A stretch of 6,925 nt of DNA. Source: Candidatus Hydrothermarchaeota archaeon (GTDB lineage Archaea > Hydrothermarchaeota > Hydrothermarchaeia > Hydrothermarchaeales > BMS3B). The notes under the pieces were generated by a model that did no database searches, had not been told where the DNA came from, and was given only the letters and a program-made list of their open reading frames with translations. This document shows positions 1 through 4,638 of the stretch, in pieces; position 1 is the first letter of the stretch; the number at the start of each line of letters is the position of its first letter. Location of the stretch: positions 1-6,925 of the forward strand of contig WANG01000129.1 in assembly GCA_015521945.1 (NCBI GenBank), written 5' to 3'. Made by a program: the position numbers and the translations under genes.

Positions 1-353
1 CAAAGCCAGCCGCCACCATGAGCCTGAAGCGCATGCGCTCCGGGATTGAGGAGGCGAGCAGCGTGAGGCTTGAGGGGGGCAGGGTTCTCAGGGTGGTGGA
101 GAAGCCCTCGCCAGAGGAGGTGCTGAGCGACATCGCCGGAGCGCCCATGTACCTCTTCAGCAGCACGGCGAGGCGCTTCATACAGGAGGTCAGGCTCTCC
201 CCCAGGGGGGAGTACGAGATTCCCCTTGCGGTGCAGGACATGATTGACGCCGGGCTTGAGGTGAGGGGTGTGCTCACACCCTCCTGGGTGCACCTGTCCC
301 GCTGGGATGACCTGCTGAAGCTGAACTTCGGGTACCTGAAGCCCTACCTGTAG
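1..353 (+). CDS. Sugar-nucleotide pyrophosphorylase (NTP_transferase family), C-terminal part, 5' end outside window
   Basis: The frame is open from base 3 to a TAG stop at 351-353, so this is the 3' end of a longer gene. The first in-window ATG (18) is probably internal. The fragment has the signatures of the C-terminal half of nucleotidyltransferases that join a sugar-1-phosphate to an NTP: a VVEKP segment, an AGAPMYLF segment (sugar-binding AGxYxF region), SPRGEYEIPLAVQ (the GEYE(I/L)TDA(I/V) region) and a final WVHLSRWDDLLKLN stretch matching the usual W.DVGTPEDLL.AN. Such enzymes make activated sugars in the cytoplasm for glycan or surface-layer synthesis. The protein stops right after this domain, so no left-handed beta-helix acetyltransferase domain follows, unlike bifunctional GlmU-type enzymes. 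The sugar and nucleotide cannot be told from this part. The 3' end overlaps a convergent gene by 10 bp. Confidence 0.85.
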   Translation, partial: KPAATMSLKRMRSGIEEASSVRLEGGRVLRVVEKPSPEEVLSDIAGAPMYLFSSTARRFIQEVRLSPRGEYEIPLAVQDMIDAGLEVRGVLTPSWVHLSRWDDLLKLNFGYLKPYL

Positions 354-892
354 TCCAGCCTGTCAAGAAGCTCCCTGAGCCGGCTCAGGGTGGCTCTGAA
401 CTCCTCCCACCGCTTCAGGGATATGACTCCCGAGAGCTCCTCGGTGAAGCTGAGCCTGAGCAGCTTGGAGTAGTGGCGGTGGTACTCTATGGAGAGGTCA
501 AAGTACCTGAGCTCAAGCTGCTTAGGGGGGCGAGCCAGCTCCGCCACATCCTCCTCCAGCACCCTGGCTTCCTCCTCAAGAGCACCGAGGAGGCGCCCCG
601 TAAGCGCATCCCAGTTGACGTCCGCGTAGCTCCTCCTACCAAGCCCGAGGGCGGCTACGGCGTCCCTGACCTCAGGGACATCCGCCTGCTCTGAGTTCCA
701 CCTGAGCAGCGCCGGCCTGCGGAGCACGCTCTCGTCTGCCTCAAGGGGAAGAAGGGCACCCTCCCCCACAAGACGCTCCACACAGGCTTCAAGGGCTGAG
801 TCAGACCTGGAAAGCCTGCCCAGCACCTGCCTTGCCTCTTCAGGAGAAAAGAGCACCAGCTCCTCGGCAATTGCGAGAAGCACTTCCTTCAT
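344..892 (-). CDS. Unrecognised 182-residue charged helical protein, coupled to UPF0147
   Basis: I do not recognise this protein. It is soluble-looking, rich in Leu, Glu and Arg, and has no signal peptide or membrane segment. Residues 1-60 alternate short helices in a way that could be a degenerate winged-helix or other small helical domain. Residues 95-125 are strongly acidic and may form a coiled coil. Residues 126-150 hold an aromatic and basic patch (LELRYFDLSIEYHRHYSKLL) that looks like the most characteristic part, and residues 158-182 are again helical and charged. The ATG at 892 overlaps the stop of the upstream UPF0147 gene as ATGA, implying one mRNA and translational coupling. A weak GGAG lies upstream inside the UPF0147 3' end. 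Its stop lies inside the 3' end of the convergent nucleotidyltransferase gene. That this is a real gene is supported by coupling, length and codon use like its neighbours; the function is unknown. Confidence 0.8.
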   Translation of the reverse strand: MKEVLLAIAEELVLFSPEEARQVLGRLSRSDSALEACVERLVGEGALLPLEADESVLRRPALLRWNSEQADVPEVRDAVAALGLGRRSYADVNWDALTGRLLGALEEEARVLEEDVAELARPPKQLELRYFDLSIEYHRHYSKLLRLSFTEELSGVISLKRWEEFRATLSRLRELLDRLDYR

Positions 893-1146
893 GTTTTTAT
901 TGTCTCCAGCTCACTGGACACGTTCCATATAATCGTTCTTGCGTGGAGAGGCAGATTTCTGTCGTTGCTTATCTCCTCCAGGATGTATATCGCCGAGCTC
1001 ACCCTTACCCCTATGTCCTCCTTCTCGTTCATCAGGGCGTTCTTTGCCTCCTCAGCAGCCCTGCGTATGTTCCTGGGGATGGATGTGTCCTCAATAACCT
1101 GGTCAAGCACCTCACATATCTGCCTCATCTTTTCTTCCTGCTCCAT
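889..1146 (-). CDS. UPF0147 family protein
   Basis: An 85-residue, all-helical, small acidic protein. It matches the archaeal UPF0147 family through PRNIRRAAEEAKNAL (residues 24-38), the VR.SSAIYILEEISND segment and NLPLHARTIIWN (64-75). Length is normal for the family. The biochemical role of UPF0147 is not known to me; it is widespread in archaea and short enough to be a protein-binding helical bundle. The ATG at 1146 is preceded by a near-perfect Shine-Dalgarno sequence (GGAGGTGAT, 1158 to 1150), which fixes the start. The stop overlaps the ATG of the downstream 182-residue gene. It is the first gene of a minus-strand operon read from the divergent promoter region at 1163-1220. Confidence 0.93.
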   Translation of the reverse strand: MEQEEKMRQICEVLDQVIEDTSIPRNIRRAAEEAKNALMNEKEDIGVRVSSAIYILEEISNDRNLPLHARTIIWNVSSELETIKT

Positions 1147-1149
1147 GTA

Positions 1150-1158
1150 ATCACCTCC
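1150..1158 (-). promoter_or_regulatory. Strong Shine-Dalgarno site for UPF0147 gene
   Basis: On the minus strand this reads GGAGGTGAT, complementary to the usual archaeal 16S rRNA 3' end, three bases before the ATG at 1146. It is the strongest ribosome-binding site in the window and fixes the UPF0147 start. Confidence 0.85.
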
Positions 1159-1162
1159 AAAA

Positions 1163-1220
1163 AGTAAGCGAGGCAGTTAACTTACTCACCTCCTTTATAA
1201 ATTTTTTACGTTATAAAATA
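1163..1220. promoter_or_regulatory. Divergent promoter region with symmetric TATA box and inverted repeat
   Basis: This 87-bp gap separates the UPF0147 operon (-) from the p27-like/dph6 operon (+). TTTATAAA at 1194-1201 is a perfect palindrome and reads as a TATA box on both strands. On the plus strand it predicts a transcript start near 1224, giving a leader of about 10 bases before the ATG at 1234. On the minus strand it predicts a start near 1172, giving a leader of about 26 bases that carries the SD site. A second element, TTATAAAATA at 1211-1220, suits only the minus strand by spacing. AGTAAG (1163-1168) and CTTACT (1181-1186) form a 6-bp inverted repeat with a 12-bp spacer around GTTAAC, between the TATA box and the UPF0147 start. 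Element identities are inferred from spacing. Confidence 0.65.
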
Positions 1221-1233
1221 TTCTAGTAGAGTT

Positions 1234-1575
1234 ATGGGTGATGAGGAGATTCAGAAGATGGTCACCCTGCTGCTCTCCAGGGCAACCATGCTTGCCCAGC
1301 ACTGCCCAGCCTGCGGCACGGTGCTGTTTGAGCAGGGTGGAAGGATAATATGCCCCTCCTGCGGCGAGCTTGAGGTGAGGGAGGAGGGTCAGGAAGAGAA
1401 GGGGAAGGAGGAAGAGAGGGAGAAGGAGCAGGAGGGAGGAGGCGACGAGGAGGTGCTGCGCAGGAAGCGCTCGGAGCTGATAGCGGAGCTGGAGGGGGAG
1501 AGGGACCTGGATAAGGTGCTGCGCATCCTTGAGGCGGTTCAGCGCATAGACAGCATCCTCGGAGGGCGAAGGTGA
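1234..1575 (+). CDS. Sjogren/scleroderma autoantigen p27-type zinc-ribbon protein
   Basis: A 113-residue protein of the Auto_anti-p27 family. The N-terminal helix (residues 5-22, KMVTLLLSRATMLAQHCP) leads into a zinc ribbon with two cysteine pairs, CPAC (24, 27) and CPSC (40, 43), a pattern typical of archaeal members (LL..GATMLAEHCP.CG...F....G...CP.CG). Residues 45-75 are a very acidic, Glu/Lys/Gly-rich linker that is probably disordered, encoded by a long polypurine stretch. Residues 73-110 form a charged helix ending in RIDSILGG. The cellular role is not established; the ribbon suggests a protein- or nucleic-acid-binding accessory factor. The ATG at 1234 is chosen because the conserved helix begins just after it and the leader is very short, with no clear SD, as in leaderless archaeal genes. 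Its TGA overlaps the GTG of dph6. Confidence 0.88.
   Translation: MGDEEIQKMVTLLLSRATMLAQHCPACGTVLFEQGGRIICPSCGELEVREEGQEEKGKEEEREKEQEGGGDEEVLRRKRSELIAELEGERDLDKVLRILEAVQRIDSILGGRR
1391..1442 (+). repeat. Low-complexity polypurine tract inside the p27-like gene
   Basis: Thirty-eight consecutive purines (1391-1428), one C, then thirteen more purines (1430-1442). It encodes the Glu/Lys/Gly-rich linker of the zinc-ribbon protein. It is simple-sequence rather than a true tandem repeat, and the minus strand here is almost pure pyrimidine. Confidence 0.8.
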
Positions 1576-2252
1576 GGCTTGCGGCGCTGGTGAGCGGTGG
1601 AAAGGACAGCCTGTCAGCCATGTACAGGGCGATGCGCCAGGGGCACAGGGTGGTGTGCCTGCTAAACGTTCAGCCGGAGCGGGAGGACAGCTGGATGTTT
1701 CACCACCCCAACACCCACTTAGTGGAGCTCCAGGCTGAGGCGCTGGGCATGAGGCTGGTGAGGGTGAGAAGCTCGGGGGTGAAGGAGAGGGAGCTGGAGG
1801 ACCTGCGCAGGCTGCTTGAGGGCGTGGCGGGGGAGGTGGAGGGGGTTGTGACGGGTGCCCTTGCCTCGGAGTACCAGCGGCAGAGGATTGAGAGGATTGC
1901 CTCATCCCTGGGGCTGGAGGTGGTCTCCCCCCTCTGGGGTATTGAGCCGCTGAGCCACTGGCGCTGGCTGCTTGATAACGGGTTTGAGGTGATGATAACC
2001 TCGGTATCCGCCGAGGGGCTCACCCGGGAGTGGCTGGGCAGGGTGGTGGGAGAGGAGGAGCTTGAGGAGCTTGTGGAGCTGGCGGAGAGGTACAGGTTCC
2101 ACTTGGGGTTTGAGGGGGGTGAGGCGGAGACCTTGGTGCTGGATATGCCACCCTTCAGGAAGAGGCTGGTGGTGGTTGATGGGGAGAGGGTGTGGAGGGG
2201 CTCCACGGGGGTGTACAGGGTTAGCAGAGCCAGGCTGGTGGAGAAGGCGTAA
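1572..2252 (+). CDS. dph6: Diphthine-ammonia ligase (Dph6-type ATP pyrophosphatase)
   Basis: The 226-residue product matches the Dph6/MJ0570-like family of N-type ATP pyrophosphatases. Members catalyse the last step of diphthamide formation, the ATP-dependent amidation of diphthine on translation factor EF-2, in the cytoplasm. Visible motifs are the PP-loop SGGKDS (residues 8-13), the HPNTHLVELQAEALG stretch, GALASEYQRQRIE (95-107), PLWG (120-123) and EGGEAETLVLD (181-191, usually GGEFET). The first motif follows the first beta strand immediately, so the protein is complete. The start is GTG at 1572, overlapping the preceding TGA as GTGA, with GGAGGG (1561-1566) at good spacing. This implies translational coupling to the zinc-ribbon gene. 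Length is usual for archaeal members. The substrate assignment comes from the family; a broader ATP-dependent ligase role is possible. Confidence 0.9.
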   Translation: MRLAALVSGGKDSLSAMYRAMRQGHRVVCLLNVQPEREDSWMFHHPNTHLVELQAEALGMRLVRVRSSGVKERELEDLRRLLEGVAGEVEGVVTGALASEYQRQRIERIASSLGLEVVSPLWGIEPLSHWRWLLDNGFEVMITSVSAEGLTREWLGRVVGEEELEELVELAERYRFHLGFEGGEAETLVLDMPPFRKRLVVVDGERVWRGSTGVYRVSRARLVEKA

Positions 2253-2260
2253 CGAATATG

Positions 2261-2269
2261 TTTATTAAT
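2261..2269 (+). promoter_or_regulatory. TATA box for tRNA-Val
   Basis: TTTATTAAT is centred 27 bp before the first base of the tRNA, the expected archaeal TATA-to-start distance, in the 39-bp gap after dph6. A second AT-rich element at 2279-2285 (CTTTATG) is too close to direct this start. Confidence 0.65.
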
Positions 2270-2291
2270 GGGGAAGGACTTTATGTGCATA

Positions 2292-2365
2292 GGGCCGGTG
2301 GTCTAGCTGGTTATGACGCCAGTCTCACACACTGGAGGTCGGCGGTTCGAATCCGCCCCGGCCCA
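2292..2365 (+). tRNA. tRNA-Val (anticodon CAC)
   Basis: A full 74-base cloverleaf without intron. The acceptor stem GGGCCGG pairs with CCGGCCC (2358-2364), followed by discriminator A at 2365; no CCA is encoded. The anticodon stem CCAGT/ACTGG (2319-2323, 2331-2335) closes the loop CTCACAC with anticodon CAC at 2326-2328, reading GUG valine codons. The T arm is GGCGG/CCGCC (2341-2345, 2353-2357) with loop TTCGAAT. GTG is a heavily used valine codon in the neighbouring genes. The gene sits 38 bp before the fumarase alpha start. Confidence 0.97.
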
Positions 2366-2403
2366 CTTAAACTGCAAAAAAGTTGTAGGGGCAAGTAGCC
2401 GCG

Positions 2404-3234
2404 ATGCTTGATGGCTTAGTAGAGCTCATCCGCACAGCCGTGGTGAGGCTTCCTCCGGATGTTACGGCTGCCCTTGAGGCTGCCCTTGCCGCCGAGGAGG
2501 AGGAGCTTGCAGCGCTGCAGCTCAGGCTGATGCTTGAGAACGCCGCCCGCGCTGAGGAGCTTGGGGTACCCCTCTGCCAGGACACCGGCGTGCCCGTGTT
2601 CTTCCTCAGGGGGGAGTGGGGGGAGGTTGAGCCCCTGCTTGCGGAGGCGGTGCGCAGGGCTACAGAGCAGGTTCCCCTGAGGCCCTGCATAGTTCACCCG
2701 CTGAGCAGGGAAAACACGGGGGATAACACCGGAGCGCACGTGCCGGTGGTGCACCGCATACCCGGAGGGGAGAGGAGCGTGAGCTTCATGCCCAAGGGCG
2801 CCGGGAGCGAGAACTGCTCCGCCGCCGCCCCTCTGCCACCCTCGGCGGGCGCCGGGGAGATCGCAGGGTTTGTTGCGGACGTGGTGCGCAGGGCTGGCGC
2901 AAAACCGTGCCCGCCGGTGGTGCTGGGGGTTGGAATCGGGGGCACCCTGGAGCACGCCGCCCTTCTGTCAAAGCTCGCCCTCCTGCTTCCCCTGGGTACG
3001 GAGAGCGAGGAGCCCGCCCTTGCGGAGCTTGAGAGGCGCATCCTGAGGGAGGTGAACTCCTTGGGCATAGGGCCGATGGGCTTCGGGGGCAGGTGCACGT
3101 GCCTTGGAGTTAGGGTGCTCTCAGCCCACTGCCACACCGCATCCCTGCCAGTGGCTGTAAGCCTCCAGTGCTGGGCGCACCGGCGCGCAACCCTGGTGGA
3201 GAGGGATGGCTCCTGGGAGGTGGTGCAGCCTTGA
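2404..3234 (+). CDS. fumA: Class I fumarate hydratase, alpha subunit
   Basis: This is the cluster-binding subunit of two-part class I fumarases, which reversibly hydrate fumarate to malate using a [4Fe-4S] cluster in the cytoplasm. The 276 residues match the usual archaeal alpha length (about 280). The three expected cluster cysteines are visible: Cys58 in CQDTG (whose Asp is also a family catalytic residue), Cys169 in KPCPPVVLGVGIGGT and Cys256 in LQCWAHRRA. Other family motifs are RENTGDNTGAH (102-112), PKGAGSENCSA (130-140) and GPMGFGG (223-229). Extra cysteines at 138, 231, 233 and 243 are unusual. The ATG at 2404 gives a normal N terminus, with only a weak SD-like TAGGGG. Its stop overlaps the beta subunit start. 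The close relative L-tartrate dehydratase TtdA cannot be fully excluded, but fumarase is the normal archaeal role. Confidence 0.92.
   Translation: MLDGLVELIRTAVVRLPPDVTAALEAALAAEEEELAALQLRLMLENAARAEELGVPLCQDTGVPVFFLRGEWGEVEPLLAEAVRRATEQVPLRPCIVHPLSRENTGDNTGAHVPVVHRIPGGERSVSFMPKGAGSENCSAAAPLPPSAGAGEIAGFVADVVRRAGAKPCPPVVLGVGIGGTLEHAALLSKLALLLPLGTESEEPALAELERRILREVNSLGIGPMGFGGRCTCLGVRVLSAHCHTASLPVAVSLQCWAHRRATLVERDGSWEVVQP
3216..3222 (+). promoter_or_regulatory. Shine-Dalgarno site that fixes the fumarase beta start
   Basis: GGAGGTG inside the end of the alpha gene lies eight bases before the TTG at 3231. It supports TTG initiation in the TTGA overlap over the in-frame GTG at 3168, which would give an extra 21 residues unlike the family. 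Confidence 0.75.
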
Positions 3235-3770
3235 GGCACCTCTCCCTGCCGGCTGAGCGCGCCTCCATCAGCAGCCTCAGAGCCGGGGATGTGGTGAAGG
3301 TGAGCGGCAGGCTGGTTACAGCCAGAGACAGGGCGCACAGGAGAGCCTTGGAGCTGAGCAGCGCCCCCGTGGAGCTGAAGAGCGTGTACCACTGCGGTCC
3401 CCTGGTGAGGCGCGCCGGAGATGGGTGGGAGGTGCTCTCCGCGGGACCCACCACCAGCGCCAGGATGGAGGCTTACTTGGAGGGGCTGCTGGAGAGATTC
3501 GGCACCACCGTTATCATAGGCAAGGGTGGCTTCTCGGAGGGTGCGCTGGATGTGCTTCGCAGGTACGGGTGCGTGTACCTCTCCTTCACCGGGGGTGCTG
3601 GAGCGCTCGCCGCAGCGGCGGTGAAGAGGGTGGTGGAGGTTCACTGGCTGGAGCTGGGGATACCCGAGGCGCTGTGGGTGCTTGAGGTGAGGGACTTCGG
3701 TCCCTTAGTAGTTGCCATGGACGCCAGAGGGGGAAGCGTGTACGCCCGCCCTGCCTCAGGGCAGGAATGA
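3231..3770 (+). CDS. fumB: Class I fumarate hydratase, beta subunit
   Basis: The 179-residue product is the partner subunit that completes the active site. Visible family motifs are LRAGDVVKVSGRLVTARDRAH (residues 16-36), YHCGPL (53-58), GPTTSARM (72-79, holding the Thr thought to be the catalytic base in class I fumarases), IIGKGG (95-100), TGGAGAL (120-126) and EALWVLEVRDFGPLVVAMDA (146-165). The frame is open back to a GTG at 3168, but that start would add residues out of character and overlap the alpha gene by 67 bp. The TTG at 3231 has a proper SD, overlaps the alpha stop as TTGA, and places the first conserved strand normally, so I choose it. The two subunits are therefore translationally coupled, suiting a 1:1 complex. 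The 3' end overlaps the convergent L35Ae gene by 15 bp. Confidence 0.92.
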   Translation: MRHLSLPAERASISSLRAGDVVKVSGRLVTARDRAHRRALELSSAPVELKSVYHCGPLVRRAGDGWEVLSAGPTTSARMEAYLEGLLERFGTTVIIGKGGFSEGALDVLRRYGCVYLSFTGGAGALAAAAVKRVVEVHWLELGIPEALWVLEVRDFGPLVVAMDARGGSVYARPASGQE

Positions 3771-3995
3771 CACCTCCGCACCGAGCGCCTGCCCCGGCAA
3801 CCCCTTCGGGAACCTCACCAGCACCCCTCTGCCGTGCCTCTTCCACACCTTGCCAGTTATCCGCTTGCCTCCCGGGGTTACGTACACCACCTTCCTGCCC
3901 GTGTAGTCTCCCTCCTCGTAGGGCTTCACCACCGCATACTTAGGGTTGACCACCCTTCTGCTCTGCCTGAACCCGGTAATCCTCCCCTTCTTCAT
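3756..3995 (-). CDS. rpl35ae: Large-subunit ribosomal protein L35Ae (eL33)
   Basis: A 79-residue basic protein of the archaeal/eukaryotic L35Ae family (eL33), a beta-barrel rRNA-binding component of the 50S subunit. Diagnostic features are the N-terminal KKGRITGFRQSRR strand, a central GRKVVYVTPGGKRITGKV (33-50), the HGRGVLVRF turn (54-62) and the C-terminal signature KGLPGQALG (64-72). It is slightly shorter than the roughly 85-90 residues of archaeal homologues; the central loop is compact. The ATG at 3995 overlaps the stop of the upstream NTPase gene as ATGA, with SD GGAGGTG (4007 to 4001) five bases upstream, so the start is secure. The family is unevenly distributed among archaea. The stop lies inside the convergent fumarase beta gene. 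Confidence 0.93.
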   Translation of the reverse strand: MKKGRITGFRQSRRVVNPKYAVVKPYEEGDYTGRKVVYVTPGGKRITGKVWKRHGRGVLVRFPKGLPGQALGAEVSFLP

Positions 3996-4504
3996 CTCAC
4001 CACCTCCAGAATCTCTCTCAGCACCCTGTCCCTGTTGCTCCTGTCTATTAACCTCAGGGTAACGTCTTTCCTGCTTCTGAGATGCTCCACAAGGGGGTGC
4101 TTAGAGCGCAGGTGCAGGGTTGCAAGCACCCCCCGGTCTGAGCTGAACACCCTCTCAACCACCTCAACGAACCTCGCGCTCAGCAGCTCCATGGGACCGA
4201 TCTCGTCAATTACCACAAACCTTCCCTCTGAGAGAGCCCTGCTCACAGCCTCCACCCCAACCCTCTCAAGGGCATCAAGGTTAACACCGTACTTGCCGAT
4301 TCTCGGCGCTCCCTTCAGATTTATGTGAGCGAGCACGTCTCTCTCCCCTGTTGCAATGTCAGCCACCTCAAACCCCACCCGTCTTCCTGCCTCACGCACC
4401 TCAAAGGTCAGCATCCCCCCGGCTCTTGAGCCCAGAGCCCCGGCTACCCTGCTCGCAAGGGTGGTCTTACCGCACCCTGGCTTTCCGGTTACAAGCATCC
4501 GCAT
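3992..4504 (-). CDS. THEP1-type nucleoside-triphosphatase (P-loop NTPase)
   Basis: This 170-residue protein matches the archaeal THEP1/COG1618 P-loop NTPase family, whose members hydrolyse several NTPs in vitro; the cellular substrate is unsettled. Seen are the Walker A GKPGCGKTT (residues 7-15), the GGMLTFEVREAGRRVGFEVADI segment (29-50), GAPRIGKYGVNLDAL (65-79) and Walker B FVVIDEIGPMEL (96-107, Asp100 and Glu101). It ends with a basic stretch, HLRSKHPLVEHLRSR (131-145), and a normal RDRVL.EIL helix. Length is as in the family. ATG 4504 is used; an in-frame ATG two codons later (4498) is also possible, and the Walker A strand rules out later starts. There is no clear SD. The gene is first in an operon with L35Ae, which suggests a link to translation or nucleotide balance, as inference only. 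Confidence 0.9.
   Translation of the reverse strand: MRMLVTGKPGCGKTTLASRVAGALGSRAGGMLTFEVREAGRRVGFEVADIATGERDVLAHINLKGAPRIGKYGVNLDALERVGVEAVSRALSEGRFVVIDEIGPMELLSARFVEVVERVFSSDRGVLATLHLRSKHPLVEHLRSRKDVTLRLIDRSNRDRVLREILEVVR
4001..4007 (-). promoter_or_regulatory. Shine-Dalgarno site for L35Ae
   Basis: GGAGGTG on the minus strand, inside the last codons of the NTPase gene and five bases before the L35Ae ATG at 3995. It allows L35Ae to be translated from the shared mRNA despite the ATGA overlap. Confidence 0.75.
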
Positions 4505-4510
4505 GCTCTA

Positions 4511-4518
4511 TTTATAAA
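4511..4518. promoter_or_regulatory. Symmetric TATA-like element beside the NTPase start
   Basis: TTTATAAA is a palindrome within a longer AT stretch (4508-4520). On the minus strand it lies only about 10 bp before the NTPase ATG, too near for a normal archaeal TATA box, whose transcript start would fall near 4489, inside the coding region. On the plus strand it would start a transcript near 4540, which could be a longer leader for the surface-protein gene. Which strand it serves is unresolved. Confidence 0.4.
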
Positions 4519-4574
4519 AAGGTACCATTAGAAGGTGCGCGGTGCTGAAGCCTGCATCCTCCCATGATTCCTCA

Positions 4575-4590
4575 ACGAAACCTTTTTATA
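4575..4590 (+). promoter_or_regulatory. BRE/TATA promoter for the surface-protein gene
   Basis: ACGAAA (4575-4580) resembles a TFB recognition element, followed by TTTTTATA (4583-4590). The expected transcript start is near 4612, leaving a leader of about 27 bases that contains an SD-like AGGTGAGAGGGG (4617-4628) before the ATG at 4639. Confidence 0.65.
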
Positions 4591-4638
4591 CTACCTTATG
4601 CACACTAAATCTGTTCAGGTGAGAGGGGTTGCGATAGG

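Noticed and set aside
8..21. GCCGCCACC directly before an ATG, resembling a eukaryotic Kozak context or vector start
   Set aside because: The frame is open upstream to the window edge and encodes a conserved nucleotidyltransferase region. The match is chance in GC-rich DNA.
1195..1905. Minus-strand 236-residue open frame, very rich in Pro, Ser and Leu
   Set aside because: It is antisense to the zinc-ribbon and dph6 genes. The Pro-rich stretch is the complement of the polypurine linker region.
1700..2290. Minus-strand Ser/Thr-rich 196-residue open frame
   Set aside because: It is the complement of dph6, whose conserved ATP-pyrophosphatase motifs establish the plus strand as coding.
2292..2365. 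Possible intron or unusual tRNA
   Set aside because: All stems pair and the anticodon loop is a normal seven bases, so it is an ordinary intronless tRNA-Val.
3168..3230. GTG at 3168 as the fumarase beta start
   Set aside because: It would add 21 Gly/Pro-rich residues unlike the family and a 67-bp overlap. TTG at 3231 has a good SD and the same overlap style as the other operons.
2694..3644. Long minus-strand open frame of 316 residues
   Set aside because: It is antisense to both fumarase subunits, which carry all expected motifs. The product is low-complexity His/Pro/Ser-rich, typical of a shadow frame in GC-rich DNA.
4351..4548. Plus-strand 65-residue open frame crossing the intergenic region
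   Set aside because: It is mostly antisense to the NTPase Walker A region, has no ribosome-binding site and gives an unremarkable peptide.
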